64,000 bases of DNA from Cordylochernes scorpioides (GCA_030710605.1 CP092874.1:39504164-39568163), one strand, 5' to 3'. Numbered from the stretch's first letter, positions 9,339-20,597 are shown. Notes: generated by a model from the sequence alone, not told the origin. A program made the numbers and translations.

Positions 9339-10742
9339 ACAAAAAAATCGACGCACCAAGAAGCAGTTGTCCGATTTATATGAAATTACGTATACAAAGA
9401 GGTTTCGACCAAACATGCAAATGATTGAAATTTGGTGGCCGATTTATGCAAAGCAAGAGCTCCAGCGCTTCTGAACTGCGCATCCAGCACGAGCATTTTA
9501 GACTCAATATTCGGCGCGGCAAGAGCCGATTTTCAGAATTTCGTTTAATATTTTAGCAGTACGCCTATTTCTACAGTATCAATGCCTCGCCGAAAGATTT
9601 GTGCTCATTACGAACATATGTCAGAGTTTGAAACTGGTCGTGCCATTTGATTGAAAGAGGCTGGTTGGTCTTATCGACTAATCGCGCGACATCTGTGTCG
9701 AAGTGATGCGGCTATTAGGCGATGTTGGCAAAAGTGGGTCAACAACGGAATTATGCAACGTCAGGACGGCAGCGTCGACCAAGGGCAACAACAAAACGGG
9801 AGGACAGAGAAATTGTCAGAATGGCTGTCGCAGCACCGGAATCCACGTTATCTACCATCCAACGTGTGACCGGCACACAAGTGTCCAAAATGACCATCAA
9901 CAGGCGACTGTGAGAGCGGAATCTAAGAGCTCGCCGACCGTTTTGATGCCTACCCCTCACACCCTTTCTCCGACTAGTCCGACTACAGTGGTGTCGGGAG
10001 CGATCAACTTGGAACTGTGCTGACTGGAAACGTATAGTCTTTAGCGACGAATCCCATTTCTTACTGTGTCCTGACGACCGTCGCAAACGTTTTTGGAGAC
10101 GTCCTGGGCAGTGTATGGATCCTGGCCTTACTGTCGAACACCACACAGGTCCACAACAGGGCGTTATAGTCTGGGGTGCCATTTCATTTGATAGCAGGAC
10201 CCCATTGGTAGTCATTTCTGGCACCCTGAAAGCACAACGGTACGTAGATGACATTCTACGGCCTGTTTTGTTGCCGTTCCTCTCACATCACCCCGGGCTT
10301 ACCTTTCAACAAGATAATGCCCTGCCACACACGGCACGTGTTACTATGGATTGTCTTCAATCTTGCCGAACTCTTCCGTGGCCAGTAAGGTCGCCTGATC
10401 TCTCGCCCATAGAGCACATCTGGGACGTGATGGGAAGGCGATTGCAACCATCCCGGAATGTTGACTATTTAGCCCGACAGTTGGAGACAATTTGGCAAGA
10501 AATCCCGCAGCACACCATCCGAAATCTTTATCAGTCCATGACACGCCGGGTGGCAGCCTGCATCCAGGCCAGTTGGGGTCCAACGACATATTGACATTCT
10601 CAATTTGTGACGATCAAACTCTGAAATAAAACAATTAATTGTTCTTAAATTTTAATCGTTTTCTCCCTATACATGCTCTTTACATACACCAATTTTTGTC
10701 TTAATCTGACAACTCCTTCTTGGTGCATCGATATTTTTTTGT
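9339..10742 (+). mobile_element. Tc1/mariner element with TA target duplications
   Basis: Terminal inverted repeats of about 40 bp start acaaaaaaatcgacgcaccaa on the left and read acaaaaaaatatcgatgcac inward from the right. TA dinucleotides flank both ends (9337-9338, 10743-10744). One transposase gene fills the interior. Confidence 0.9.
9582..10594 (+). pseudogene. Tc1-like transposase (degenerate)
   Basis: This is a cut-and-paste DDE transposase. The ATG is at 9582-9584 (MPRRKICAHYEH). A TGA at 9645-9647 interrupts the N-terminal helix-turn-helix region, a frameshift follows near 9770, and more stops occur near 9911. The 9722-9913 frame holds the second HTH (STLSTIQRVTGTQVSKMTIN), and 10115-10594 holds the catalytic core. 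Acidic residues are visible in VFSDESHF (before the last ORF), QQDN and SPIEH. I count 32 residues between the second Asp and the Glu. Multiple lesions make it inactive, but the inverted repeats could still be mobilised in trans. Confidence 0.9.
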
Positions 10743-10784
10743 TATACAGTGTATATTCATTGTCAAACATGAATTGCACAGGTC

Positions 10785-13215
10785 TACAAAAAAAACTTTT
10801 TTTTTATGCCGGAGAAAACCTGATGTTGATTCTAATGTAACTTTTCATGCTGAATTCAAAAATGAAATCAGAAGTTTTCCATCACCCATAGTTCTTGCAG
10901 GATAACCATTTTTTCTATAAATTGGTATATACAGTAATAATGCAGAAAATGTTACGTAAGCATTTTTAAAGTAAACATCATTACATTAGCTAGTGTTTTA
11001 TTTTTGACAAGAAGAGTTGATATGTGGAGCCAAAACCTCTATTTTATTCGTTATTAATTAAATTTTGCTCTTTAAGAATCATAAATATTAATTTAAATAA
11101 CAAATTATTGAATTTTAAATTAAATATGTTTATTTTATAATGCAATCTGTTTTGCTTTCAACTCAAAAATAACGACAAGCTCTGGAATGCTATTTGCTGA
11201 ATAACAGTTTTAATATATATATTTAAATTGAACCTAACGATTCGTTTAATAGATTTGCATCAGAAGTGACAAGTAAATTTGAAGTGATCAGTTTATTATT
11301 CTCTATCGATTTGCCTTTATAAATCGTGACCACTAGAATGTGTCAATATGCCGAGGCGTTGCATTCATCAAAAAGTGCTGGCTGTAAAGTCGGTGACCAA
11401 GATAAGACTTGGGCTTCTCATCATTGTTGTGAAATTTGTGCTTGACGTCTTAAAGGGTGGATTAAAGGTGAACGTTATATGCCTTTTGCGGTTCCAATGA
11501 TATGGAGGGAACCTAAAGACCATTCTTCAGACTGTTATTTTTGTTTGAAAAAGACTACAGGTATTACATCCAAATCAAGACATACAGTTGAATATCCAGA
11601 TTTGCCTTCTGCTATGAGACCGGTTCCTCATAGTGATATTTTACCTGTGCCACAGCCTCCTGAAAATGTAATATTTAGTGACGATGATTCAGATAGACGA
11701 GAGCAACAGTCGGATGACACAAATATTGAAGCAGGTGCTTCATCTGAACCTCATTTGTAAACCCAAGGAGATTTGAACGACCTCGTACGTGATTTAGATT
11801 TATCCAAAAAACAGAGTGAACTTTTAGACTCTAGGTTAAAAGGCTGGAATCTGCTGCATGAAAGCACAAAAGTTCGTTTTTTTCGCAAGCGTCAAGATGA
11901 ATTTCAAGATTTCTTTCCGCAAAAGAATGATTTAGTATAATGTAATGATGTTGTTAGTCTAATGGAAGCGCTTGGCCATGACCATGATACAGAAGAGTGG
12001 CGTTTATACGTTGAATCTTCAAAAATTAGTTTGAAAGCTGTTCTCCTTCACAACGGAAATAAATTTCCATCAGTGCCAATAGCACATGCATCCAACATGA
12101 AAGAGACTTACGAAAACATGAAGCTGCTTTTGAAAAAGATAAAATATGAAAGATACGGTTGGAAAATATGCAGCGATTTGAAAGTCATTGCTCTCTTGCG
12201 TGGATTACAGCTTGGATATACAAAATTTTGTTTTCTTTGTGAGTGGGATAGCAGAGATAGGGAAAGGCATTACATTAAAAAAAGCTTGTCAAACCGTGAA
12301 ATCTTTACTCCAGGACATAAAAATATTGTGATTCCTTCCCTGATTGATTCAGAAAATATATACCTACCACCATTACATATTAAACTGGGATTAATGAAGA
12401 ACTTTGTCAAGGCAATGGATCGAAATGCCAGTGGATTTGCCTACCTAAAACAAAAATGTTCTAGCATAAGTGATACGAAAATTAAAGATGGCATTTTCGT
12501 TGGACCTCAGATTCGAGAATTGCTGCAGTATGGAAATTTTCAAAATAGTTTGAATGAAGTTGAAGCAGCAGCGTGGAATTTCTTTAGAAACGTTTGCAAG
12601 AACTTCTTAGGAAGTGTCAACGTTGAAAATTACCGAGACATAGTCAATGATCTGTTGCTTTCCTACAAGGCACTAGGATGTAACATGTCTCTCAAGATTC
12701 ATTTCCTGCAATCACATCTGGATTTCTTCCCAGACAATCTTGGTGCAGTTAGCGATGAGCATGGTTAGAGGTTTCATCAAGATTTATCAAGCATGGAGAA
12801 ACGGTACCAAGGTAAATGGAGTCCCGGTATGCTTGCTGACTACTGCTGGACACTCAAGAAGGATGTACCACAAGCAAAATATAGAAGAAAATCCACTGTC
12901 ACTACTTTTCAATGAAATTTCAAGTAGGTGTATCTCAAAAATATTGCGTGATAGAAAAAACTAATGGTATATTTGGAATCAGCACAAAGATATAAATTTA
13001 GATAAGATACTGTTTCTTTTGGGGGGGGGACAAAGAAAAATAAATTTTGATAAACCAGTGTAATGTAATAAGGTTTATGCAAAAATGCATACGTAATATT
13101 TAATACCAAAAAAAAAAAAAGGCTGTCACGCAAACACCACGGGTGATGGAAAATTTCTGATTTGAATTTTGAGTTCAGGATGAAAAGTTACACTAGAAAC
13201 ACCACCAGGTTCGCT
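10785..13215 (+). mobile_element. Unclassified DNA transposon with long inverted repeats
   Basis: Left sequence at about 10785-10905 and the reverse complement of 13125-13215 are alike over roughly 100 bp (gtaacttttcat, aaatcagaa, ttttccatcaccc shared). They bracket one broken ORF. Size is about 2.4 kb. No target duplication was resolved. Known superfamily assignment is uncertain. Confidence 0.55.
11348..12963 (+). pseudogene. Transposon-encoded protein of an arthropod-wide ORF family (broken)
   Basis: Three frames line up into one decayed protein. The first piece (about 11391-11760) reads a zinc-binding-like segment (HHCCEIC, then CYFCLKK) with a stop at about 11441. The second (11962-12768, 268 aa) has LPPLHIKLGLMKNFVKAMD, GIFVGPQIRELL and FLQSHLDFFPDNLGAVSDE. 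The third (12740-12964) continues ERFHQD-like and ADYCW-like text out of frame. I recognise this signature as a protein repeatedly found in arthropod and cnidarian genomes as hypothetical protein, but I cannot name its superfamily. The surrounding inverted repeats suggest a transposase or accessory transposon protein. Internal stops show it is dead. Confidence 0.6.
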
Positions 13216-13273
13216 TGGGCAAAAGTTTTGTTGACCAGTGATTTTTGATAATTATCAAAGATTTCAATTAGAT

Positions 13274-13576
13274 CATTTATGAAGAGAAAGAATAAACATT
13301 AAGATAATAGTGTCACCTGAATTACACCGGAACTGATTTTAATATATTCGATGAAAGAATTATTCCAACGAACTGCTGTCGTCATAATTTCGTAGTTAAT
13401 TAGGTTGACAAATCGGTAATTCAATCCTAAATTAACCACTTTCGTCCATAGTAGTGAGGGAGGAACTGTATCTAAAAGGTTTAGCTCATATCTACTAAGG
13501 GTTAAATATTTATAATTAAATAGTGTGTTTCTAAAATTGTTATATATAGAAGGTGAATTAGATGACCGAAAAGTAT
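13274..13576 (-). repeat. Dispersed repeat with a 101-codon open frame
   Basis: On the minus strand this matches 62144-62455 (+) closely. Both copies hold an uninterrupted 101-aa frame (13299-13604 here), whose first codons lie inside the adjoining MITE. The peptide (YELNLLDTVPPSLLWTK) is not recognised. The shared junction with the MITE at both sites means the two form one larger repeat. Confidence 0.5.
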
Positions 13577-13578
13577 TA

Positions 13579-13736
13579 CAGTAGAACTTTCTCTTAGCGG
13601 ACACCTCTCTCTAAAGAACAGTTTTCATTTGAAAAATTACCATTTACAATTTAGCAAATCTCCGGTAAGAGGACACCTCTCCCTAAAGGACACTTTGGCT
13701 CTGAAATTAGGTGTCTTTTACTGGAAAGTTCTACTG
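13579..13736. mobile_element. Tigger/pogo-type MITE
   Basis: 158 bp with terminal inverted repeats CAGTAGAACTTTC / GAAAGTTCTACTG flanked by TA on both sides. Internal direct motifs resemble ggacacctctccctaaagga. CAGT-AGAACCTC-type ends are typical of Tigger/pogo DNA elements. It is non-coding. Confidence 0.8.
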
Positions 13737-13950
13737 TATTTATAATAATTTTGTATTTTGAGTATTCTAACTTACGCTAACCATATTTAAAACGCCTAAA
13801 CCATATTGATTAAAAACTCGTTTAACCAAACGTTTCAATCCAGTTCCAGTTCCAAATAACTTTATTAGGTGCCTATCAAAAAGAGCAACCTAGATCATCA
13901 TATTTACAATATACTGAGGGGGGTGGTTATGTACAGGGGTTCATTTACAA

Positions 13951-16753
13951 TTATAATTTATAATGATGTCGTTGGGTCCTCAGGTCCTTGGGGATATTGT
14001 TCTTGAGAAGGTTTTTTATGGCTTGTTTGATATTCAAGATGGGTTTGTTTTTCCTTTTTTTCCACTTTTCGTCATTCTGGCTTAAATGATGGAGAATTTG
14101 TCTAGGTTTTAAATTTCTTATTTTCCTTTTTCCGCAATTGTAGTTTGTGGCTTCCTTAAAGGTGGGGTTTTCTAATTTTTCGGATTTTTCATAGAATTTA
14201 AATGATTGTCTAATAATGTAGTCATTGATGTTTTCGATATTTAGATCGTTCCTGAGGATTGTGTTCCGAACGAACCAGGGTGGAGACATGATTTTTCTGA
14301 TCATTTTATTTTCGAAGACTTCTAGCTTTTTAAGGATGGTCTTATGTGCTGTCATAAAAATGGGGTGGCCATATATGAGTATTGGTCTTATTATTGATGT
14401 GTAAATGGTTCTTTTGCAATGAAGGGATAATTTGCTTTTCGGTCCTAGAAGTAGGGATAGTCGGTGTTGGGCCGCTTTCGGCAAATTAATTCTGTTTTCG
14501 ATGTGTTTTTTGAATGTTAGGTGCTCGTCTAGGGTCATCCCTAGGTATTGGATGTTCTCTTTCCATTTAATATTGTCTTCGAAAACAAAAAGTTCATCTA
14601 AAGGTTTCTTAATTTTGTCTTTTTTCTGGAGAAAATTATTGCTTCACTTTTTTGGGGGTTCATTGTGACTCGCCATTCTTTACACCAGAGCGTGGAAAAG
14701 ATGCAGGCCTCTTGTAGTTTCATGTGGAGTCTGTCGAAGTCGTATGTCGAGGCCAAAATGGCGGTATCATCGGCAAATAGGTGTAAAGAGGTGTCTTCAA
14801 TACAGGGGAAGTCATCTATATATATGTCAAATAAGGTTGGTCCTGTGACTGATCCTTGGGGGACCCCGGCAAGGATGTTCCTAGCTGTTGAAAGTTCGTC
14901 TTTGACTCGTACCTTAAATGTTCTATTTGTTAAGAAGTTTTGCATTATTTTTATGATGTCTCCAGGAAGGTGCTTTTTGCACATTTTGTAGAGAAGGGCT
15001 TCGTGCCAGACTTTATCGAATGCTTTGGCAATATCGAAGAATACAGCTCCAGTTATTTGGCCTAGGTCCATGGCTTTTCTTATTTTTTCAGTGACAACAA
15101 CTAGCTGGTGAAATGTTGAGTGCTTGGCTTGGTAGCCAAATTGTTCAGGTCTGAGTGGATTCTTTTATTCTAGGGATTTTCTGAGTCTTCTTAAAACAAT
15201 TCTTTCGAATAGTTTTGAGATGGCGGGTAATAGCGAAATGGGCCTGTAGCTTGTTGGTTCATGCATGGATTTTCCTTTTTTAAGTATGGGACAGATAATG
15301 GACGTTTTCCATCTGTCAAAGAAGTGGGCAAGCTGCAGTGAGGCGTTAAAGATATCGGTTATTGATGCTAGTATATGATTAGGGAGCAGTTTGAGAGCTT
15401 CATTAGGCAATTCGTCGATTCCGGGAGCTTTTTCATTTGGTAGATATTCAATAATCGCTTTTATTTCACCAATGTTTGTTGGTTCTAGTCCTGTTTCTTT
15501 ATTTTTTTCATGTATGAATTCACACGTTTGATGTATGTACGAGTAGGTTTGGAGTGGGATGTATAGGGATTGAGGGTGAACTGTTTTTCATAGTTGTTGG
15601 CAAATGATTCAGCTGCTTCTACTGTGGTTAGTGTCTGCCCATTGTTTGTCTTCAGTGTTATTTCTTGTTTTTCAGAGTTGGATAATCGTTTGATGGCTTT
15701 CCATATGGTTTGGTCCGTGACTTTCAAGTTTTTGATAAAGAGGTCCCAGCTGGTGTTATCGTGCTCTCTTGTAAGTTTCTGTGATTCTCTCCGGGCCGTC
15801 ATGTAGGCTGATTTATCTCGGGGGTCGCAGTTTTTTTCTTTTTTTTCTTAGTCTGTTGGTGGATTGTATTTTTTCTCTGATGTGAGGTGGATATCTTCGT
15901 TCTAGTTCTGGTCCTTATATTTTGTTGAATCTCTCAAATTTTGCACCATTTGTTCTTCAATGTGTGTAATGGCCTCGTCTATTTTTGAAGATGTGTCTAG
16001 GATCAGTTCAGGAGGTTCAGCGATTTCCATTTTGTACTTGAATAGGGCCAAATCTGTAATTTTTATTTTTGTATTTGAGTAGGAGATTTTGAAATCCTGT
16101 AGCACAAGTAGTACTGGGAGATGATCAGAGGTTAGTTCGTGCAGGACTTTAGAGTATGCGCTTTGGGAGATGTTTTTGTGCACGGCGATGTCAAAGATGT
16201 CTGGAGGTGAGTCATGAGTAGGTTCGTCAGGGTAGCTCACATCTAGGTCCTTAACGTTGATTGCGTTTTGGAGCCTTCTCCCGCTTGGGTTAGTGGTGGT
16301 GGAATTCCAGGCAGGATGTTTGCAGTTTAGGTCCCCTGCTATGATGGTCGGTGTGTCCGTTGAAAAAATGTTATAGATATCGGTTTGATCTAGATAGGTG
16401 TTTGGTGGTTTGTAGCATGAATACAGGTTCATATTTAACCCGTTTTTGTTTTTGATTAAAATTCCTGTGGTTTCCAGGCTTGAGGCGGTGGCATGAATAG
16501 GTGCATGGCTGTACTTCTTGTGGATGAATATGGCAGTTCCACCACCTTGTCCGGTTAGTCTGTCGTTGCGGAGGGTGATGAAGTTTTGAATCCTCATTTT
16601 ATGGCACGGCTTAAGCCAGGTTTCTGACACTAGTGCGATGTCGATGTCGTGATCGTTCAGGAATTCTGAGAATTGTTGTTTTTTGTTTCGGAGACTACAC
16701 GCGTTCCAGTGAACGATTCGAAGGCTATTTTTATACATATTTTTGTGATTCAT
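13951..16753 (-). pseudogene. LINE ORF2, endonuclease plus reverse transcriptase
   Basis: The ATG is at 16751-16753. Residues 1-283 form an exonuclease-endonuclease-phosphatase domain (RIVHWNACSLRNKK, VSETWLKP, AGDLNCKHPAWNS, SDHLPVL). The frame then breaks near 15900. Later pieces at 15485-15802, 15165-15410, 14598-15071 and 13951-14538 carry the reverse transcriptase: SYRPISLLPAISKLFE, FFDIAKAFDKVWH (first catalytic Asp), AGVPQGSVTGP, LFADDTAILA (FADD box), then the thumb and a Lys-rich tail. At least four shifts or stops make it inactive. The order and motifs are those of Jockey-group LINEs. Confidence 0.88.
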
Positions 16754-18116
16754 TTACATCTAAAGGTGTCTACAACGTTCTTCATGATGTTTTCTATTAT
16801 TGCGGGGTCACTGAGAGCCTTTTTGATAGCGCTCTCTAGTTGGTTGACCTTAGTGGCTGAAGGAGGATTGGAACGTTCTTTATTAACATGTGGAGTTTTG
16901 TTCTTGTTTTGAATGGGATGGGGAATTTCAGAAGGGTTTGGACCTATAAGGTTGGATTTTTCTTTTTCTGTATTGAGGTTTGGTTTCTGATTATTTTGAG
17001 TTTGGGGCAATCTATTTATCTTTCTGTATAGTGGGCAACCACGCCAACTTGCTGTATGCTGACCCTGGCAGTTTGCACATTTAGGTGGGGCTTCTTTTTC
17101 TTTGGTGCATTCGGATGTGAAATGATTTCTCCACATTTTACACATTTGGGAGTTTCTCTGCATTCAAGCTGAGAGTGCCCATAGTTTTGGCACCTATGGC
17201 ATTGTCCGGGGCCTTTGGGAGCCCTGAAAGCCTCGACGTTGCACTTCATGTCGCATAGATCTGTGATATTGTAAATTTCTTTATTTCTTGCAGTCTTAGG
17301 AAGGGTTGCCTGGATTAGTGGTAGCTCCTCCTTTGTTCTTGAATTTCGTAATCTTGCAAGTTTGGACATCTCGAATCCCTTGTTTACCAGATCCTCTTAT
17401 ATTTCGGGGATGGTGATGCAGCGGTCGAGACCTCTGACGACCACTCTAAGGCACTTTTTGTCGCCTAGGATCTTGAAGTAGAAGGTGTAGTGGCGATCTT
17501 CCAGCCACTTGGTAGCTGTCCGGTAGTCTGATGTTGTGTGAGTCTGAACGTTGATGTATCGGCCTGATGTGTAAAATTCTGGCTTTTGCTTGGTACACTT
17601 GATAAGACCATCTCTAAGGCCTGACCATTCCTTTACTCCGCTTATTTTAATCGGTGGTATTCTGATTTTGGGGTTAGGGGTGGGATTGTTAGGTTTGTTA
17701 TTCGATGTTTCGTTAGATTTCTTTGATGAGTTAGAGTTTTTATGGTTTTGTTCATGATTTGGCATTTTGTTTGGTGCCACTTCGATTTCCATTTTGATTG
17801 TTTCTGCTTCATGAGGTTTTTCAGGCTGTTTATTTTGTAATTTTGGCTCAGGATTACCTTTTGACCTTTGGTTGGAGCACCTGGTTGTTTTTTGCGTTGT
17901 TGTTTCTTTTGCGGCTACTGGTGATTTTTCTCTTGGGCGCTTCGCGGGAGCTTTTGTAGTATTGTGTTCTAGGTAGTTTGAGCGCAGTTCGCACAGTTCC
18001 CTTTCGTAAAAGTCAATAAAATTTTTTAGCTCGGCAAAGGTGGTTTCGACCGTGCCGGAGTATTTCTTCAAAGCTTGTTTTGGAAACAGTGATTTCAGTA
18101 CTTTACAAAGAAACAT
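16750..18116 (-). pseudogene. LINE ORF1, gag-like protein with zinc knuckles
   Basis: An RNA-binding chaperone of a non-LTR retrotransposon. The N-terminal part is Lys/Asn/Pro-rich and low complexity, followed by a folded middle region (GLRDGLIKCTKQKPEFYTSG) and three Cys-rich knuckles: CHRCQNYGHSQLEC, CVKCG...C, and CANCQGQHTASWRGC. An in-frame TAA lies at 17397-17399 and a frameshift sits near 17120 inside the second knuckle. The frame closes with TGA at 16750-16752, overlapping the ORF2 ATG in the string ATGA. Jockey-clade gag is the closest match by motif. Confidence 0.85.
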
Positions 18117-18204
18117 TCCTCTAGTTATTAGAACTGCAATGGACCAGTTTATACAGTTGGATCATACAAGAATCTCTGTACTTTATTCTCCCTATAAGTA
18201 TTTT

Positions 18205-18630
18205 ATACATCACCTTTAATGGAGTCTTACATCAACTATGATTTTACAATGACTGTTCATACATCACTACAATGGAGTCTTACATCAACGGTGATTTTAC
18301 AATGACTGTTTATATATCACTACAATGGAGTCTTACATCAACAGTGATTTTACAATGACTGTTTATATATCACTACAATGGAGTCTCACATCAACGGTGA
18401 TTTTACATTGACTGTTTATATATCACTACAATGGGGTCTTACATCAACGGTGTTTTTACATTGACTTTTTTATATCACTACAATGGGGTCTTACATCAAC
18501 GGTGATTTTACATTGACTGTTTATACATCAACTACAATTGAGTCTCACATCAACGGTGATTTTACAATGACTAATTATACATCACTTCAATGGAGTCTTA
18601 CATCAACGGTGATTTTACAATGACTGTAAA
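18205..18630. repeat. 53-bp minisatellite, about 8 copies
   Basis: The unit (atcactacaatggagtctta + catcaacggtgattttacaa + tgactgtttat) recurs with a spacing of 52-54 bp; the ggagtct landmark falls near 18221, 18274, 18327, 18380, 18433, 18485, 18539 and 18592. Copies differ by a few substitutions. It adjoins the 5' end of the minus-strand LINE. 18631-18949 is AT-rich with nothing recognised. Confidence 0.9.
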
Positions 18631-18949
18631 GCGCTTTGTTTCCCAAGTAAGAATTATATTTCCAAAATATTTAAACATAATAATGTTTTATTACTTAAAA
18701 TAATGTAAACTTAAAATGCACTTTGACCAATAACGAATTTAGCGATAAATTTTCATACAGAACGTCCATCACTTAAAGCAGAGAAAGAATGTCCTAATCA
18801 AAAGATTGGTTATAAAAAAAAGTCGCCATATGTTTTAAAGACAAAGTAGTAAGAGGCAATCCCCCAATTAATTAGCTTTCCAAATATTCACAGACAATAA
18901 ACGCAAGACAAATGATGGATCCAACTTGAATAAAGGTAGCTTTTTTTCT

Positions 18950-19190
18950 CCAATTGCTGTGTGTAATTGTTATATTACTTCTGTAGAACAATCTAGGAGA
19001 ATCCTGAATGGGACGGGTGTCTTCAATAAAGGCTTTCTAGTGTTGTTTTTTGCAATTTTTGAAAATGATTTTGCTATTTTTCAATTTCTATATGATATTT
19101 AGGTACAAGGACATTGTAGAGGCCATCTGCTAATCAAATTATAATTTTTAACGATATTTTCTTATTTTATAAAATAAAAATTTAACATTC
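18950..19190 (+). repeat. LINE-like 3' tail repeat, copy 1
   Basis: Shares with 62945-63195 the block gtgtcttcaataaaggcttt, a T/G-rich run, gaaaatgattttgctatttt and gtagaggccatct. The CAATAAAGGCTTT plus TTG-rich tail parallels the LINE 3' end at about 3010-3042, so it is probably a 3' UTR of a related family. 19191-19421 is AT-rich leader sequence of the next gene. Confidence 0.5.
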
Positions 19191-19421
19191 GGCGCGTATT
19201 TGAAATATTTCAATTGAAAAAAAAAAAAGATTTATTTTCAGAGAGAAAATATTTTTCATATATATTTTATTTTCTAAAAAATCACCTTTTGTTTATGCTC
19301 AAAAACTTTGCGTAAAAAGAGCAGAATCTATTTTTTATATTTTTATTAACGAGTATAAAATAAACATAAAATATAAAACGTGTATAAATATACTTTTGTA
19401 TATATAATTGATATTTTCACA

Positions 19422-20597
19422 ATGAAGGTTACTAATTATAAAAACATGATATCTCGATTACAACAAGCATCTCAGAATGGGCAAAAATACGTGGTTATTT
19501 CTTTAATAAGACAAGGAATAGATGTAAATGCTAGGTTTCGATTTGGTGTTACGGCTTTACATGAATGTTCAAAATTTGGCCATGTTGATACAGCTTGTGT
19601 CTTGATAGAAGCCGGTGCTAAGGTCAATAGAAAGAATTACAAGAACTATTCAACACCTTTAGATATGGCTATACTTGGTGGACATGTCGAAATGGTAAGG
19701 TTACTCTTGGATTCAGGAGCTCGTGTAAACAGCACAGGTCGTTGGGGCACCACGCCTTTATATTTATCATGTTTTTATCCCCCAAATAGGGAAATCGCTA
19801 ATATTCTAATTGAATATGGGGCTGATGTAAATCAAAGAATCACATCTCACATCTTGATAAGAAATGGAGCTTTAATTGATATACAAGATTCTATTGGCTA
19901 TACCCCATTACACAAGGCTGTTCTAAGAGGCAATATAGAAATGGTTATGTTTTTACTTTCGAAAGGAGCGGATCCTAACACAATGAATTATTTCAACAGT
20001 TATCCATTACACACAGCTATAGATCGTTGTGATCTAAATGTCGCCGAGCTGTTGATCTTCAGTGGGGCAGATCTTTTTATCAAGTTTAATGGATTAAGTT
20101 TTTTAAATCAAGCCATAGATTACCATTACATAGATATGGCGAAGTTAATAATCATGCATATGGTCGTAAAAAAACCAAGTCACTTGAAGCTTGAGATCGT
20201 TGCAAATGAACCGACACTATCAAAATATTGGGACGACTGCCAAGCTGAAGTTGAATATATGGACAAGACCGTCATCGGGCAAAGCACCATTACCTACCGC
20301 AAGTTTGTCCTGGAATCCTGTGAGAACAAGCTGGCACTATACCTCTCCCATAAAACAACTAAGGTAAATAAAACACTATCCAATGCTAAAGTTCTGAATA
20401 AAGAACTCAAAATATATTCTTTGTCGATCAGAAAAAAGGTTGCTATTGGTAAAAAAAGAAAAACATTACTTGACAAAATGAAGACGTTCGTGAAAACGAC
20501 CAAGCTACAACATCTGAGTTTTACTACAAAAGCCGAAGTTGTACAATGTTTGGAGAATTACCTCATAGAATATCAAGTGAACTCTCCTATTTTTTAA
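19422..20597 (+). CDS. Ankyrin-repeat protein with PRANC-like C-terminus
   Basis: An intact, intronless ORF of 391 codons from ATG at 19422 (context tcacaATGaag); in-frame codons extend 14 residues upstream but without an ATG. Ankyrin repeats cover residues about 8-250: clear units at 41-72 (FGVTALHECSKFGHVD), 76-104, 107-139, 157-189 and 190-221, with a shortened one at 140-156 that looks like an in-frame deletion. The C-terminal 120 residues (CQAEVEYMDKTVIGQ at 273-287, LALYLS, IYSLSIRKKVAIGKKRKTLL at 331-350, QCLENYLI) match my memory of the tail following ankyrin repeats in parasitoid-wasp and poxvirus PRANC proteins, which recruit ubiquitin ligases. Known role in those families: host-interaction scaffold; here function is inferred. 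An AATAAA follows at about 20690. It could also be a repeat-borne or virus-derived gene. Confidence 0.75.
   Translation: MKVTNYKNMISRLQQASQNGQKYVVISLIRQGIDVNARFRFGVTALHECSKFGHVDTACVLIEAGAKVNRKNYKNYSTPLDMAILGGHVEMVRLLLDSGARVNSTGRWGTTPLYLSCFYPPNREIANILIEYGADVNQRITSHILIRNGALIDIQDSIGYTPLHKAVLRGNIEMVMFLLSKGADPNTMNYFNSYPLHTAIDRCDLNVAELLIFSGADLFIKFNGLSFLNQAIDYHYIDMAKLIIMHMVVKKPSHLKLEIVANEPTLSKYWDDCQAEVEYMDKTVIGQSTITYRKFVLESCENKLALYLSHKTTKVNKTLSNAKVLNKELKIYSLSIRKKVAIGKKRKTLLDKMKTFVKTTKLQHLSFTTKAEVVQCLENYLIEYQVNSPIF

Larger units (their letters stand above)
13850..18118 (-). mobile_element. Jockey-type LINE (decayed, nearly full length)
   Basis: In minus-strand order: ORF1 with zinc knuckles, ORF2 with an apurinic endonuclease and reverse transcriptase, and a 3' end with AATAAAG-like sequence and a short GGAACT-type tail near 13845-13855. 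Several stops and shifts interrupt both ORFs. The 5' flank (18121 on) runs into a 53-bp tandem repeat. Confidence 0.85.

Noticed and set aside
9703-10254. 106- and 167-codon frames on both strands in the Tc1 element
   Set aside because: Shadow frames of the degenerate transposase.
18205-18630. CRISPR array
   Set aside because: The 53-bp units are contiguous tandem repeats without unique spacers, and the window is eukaryotic.
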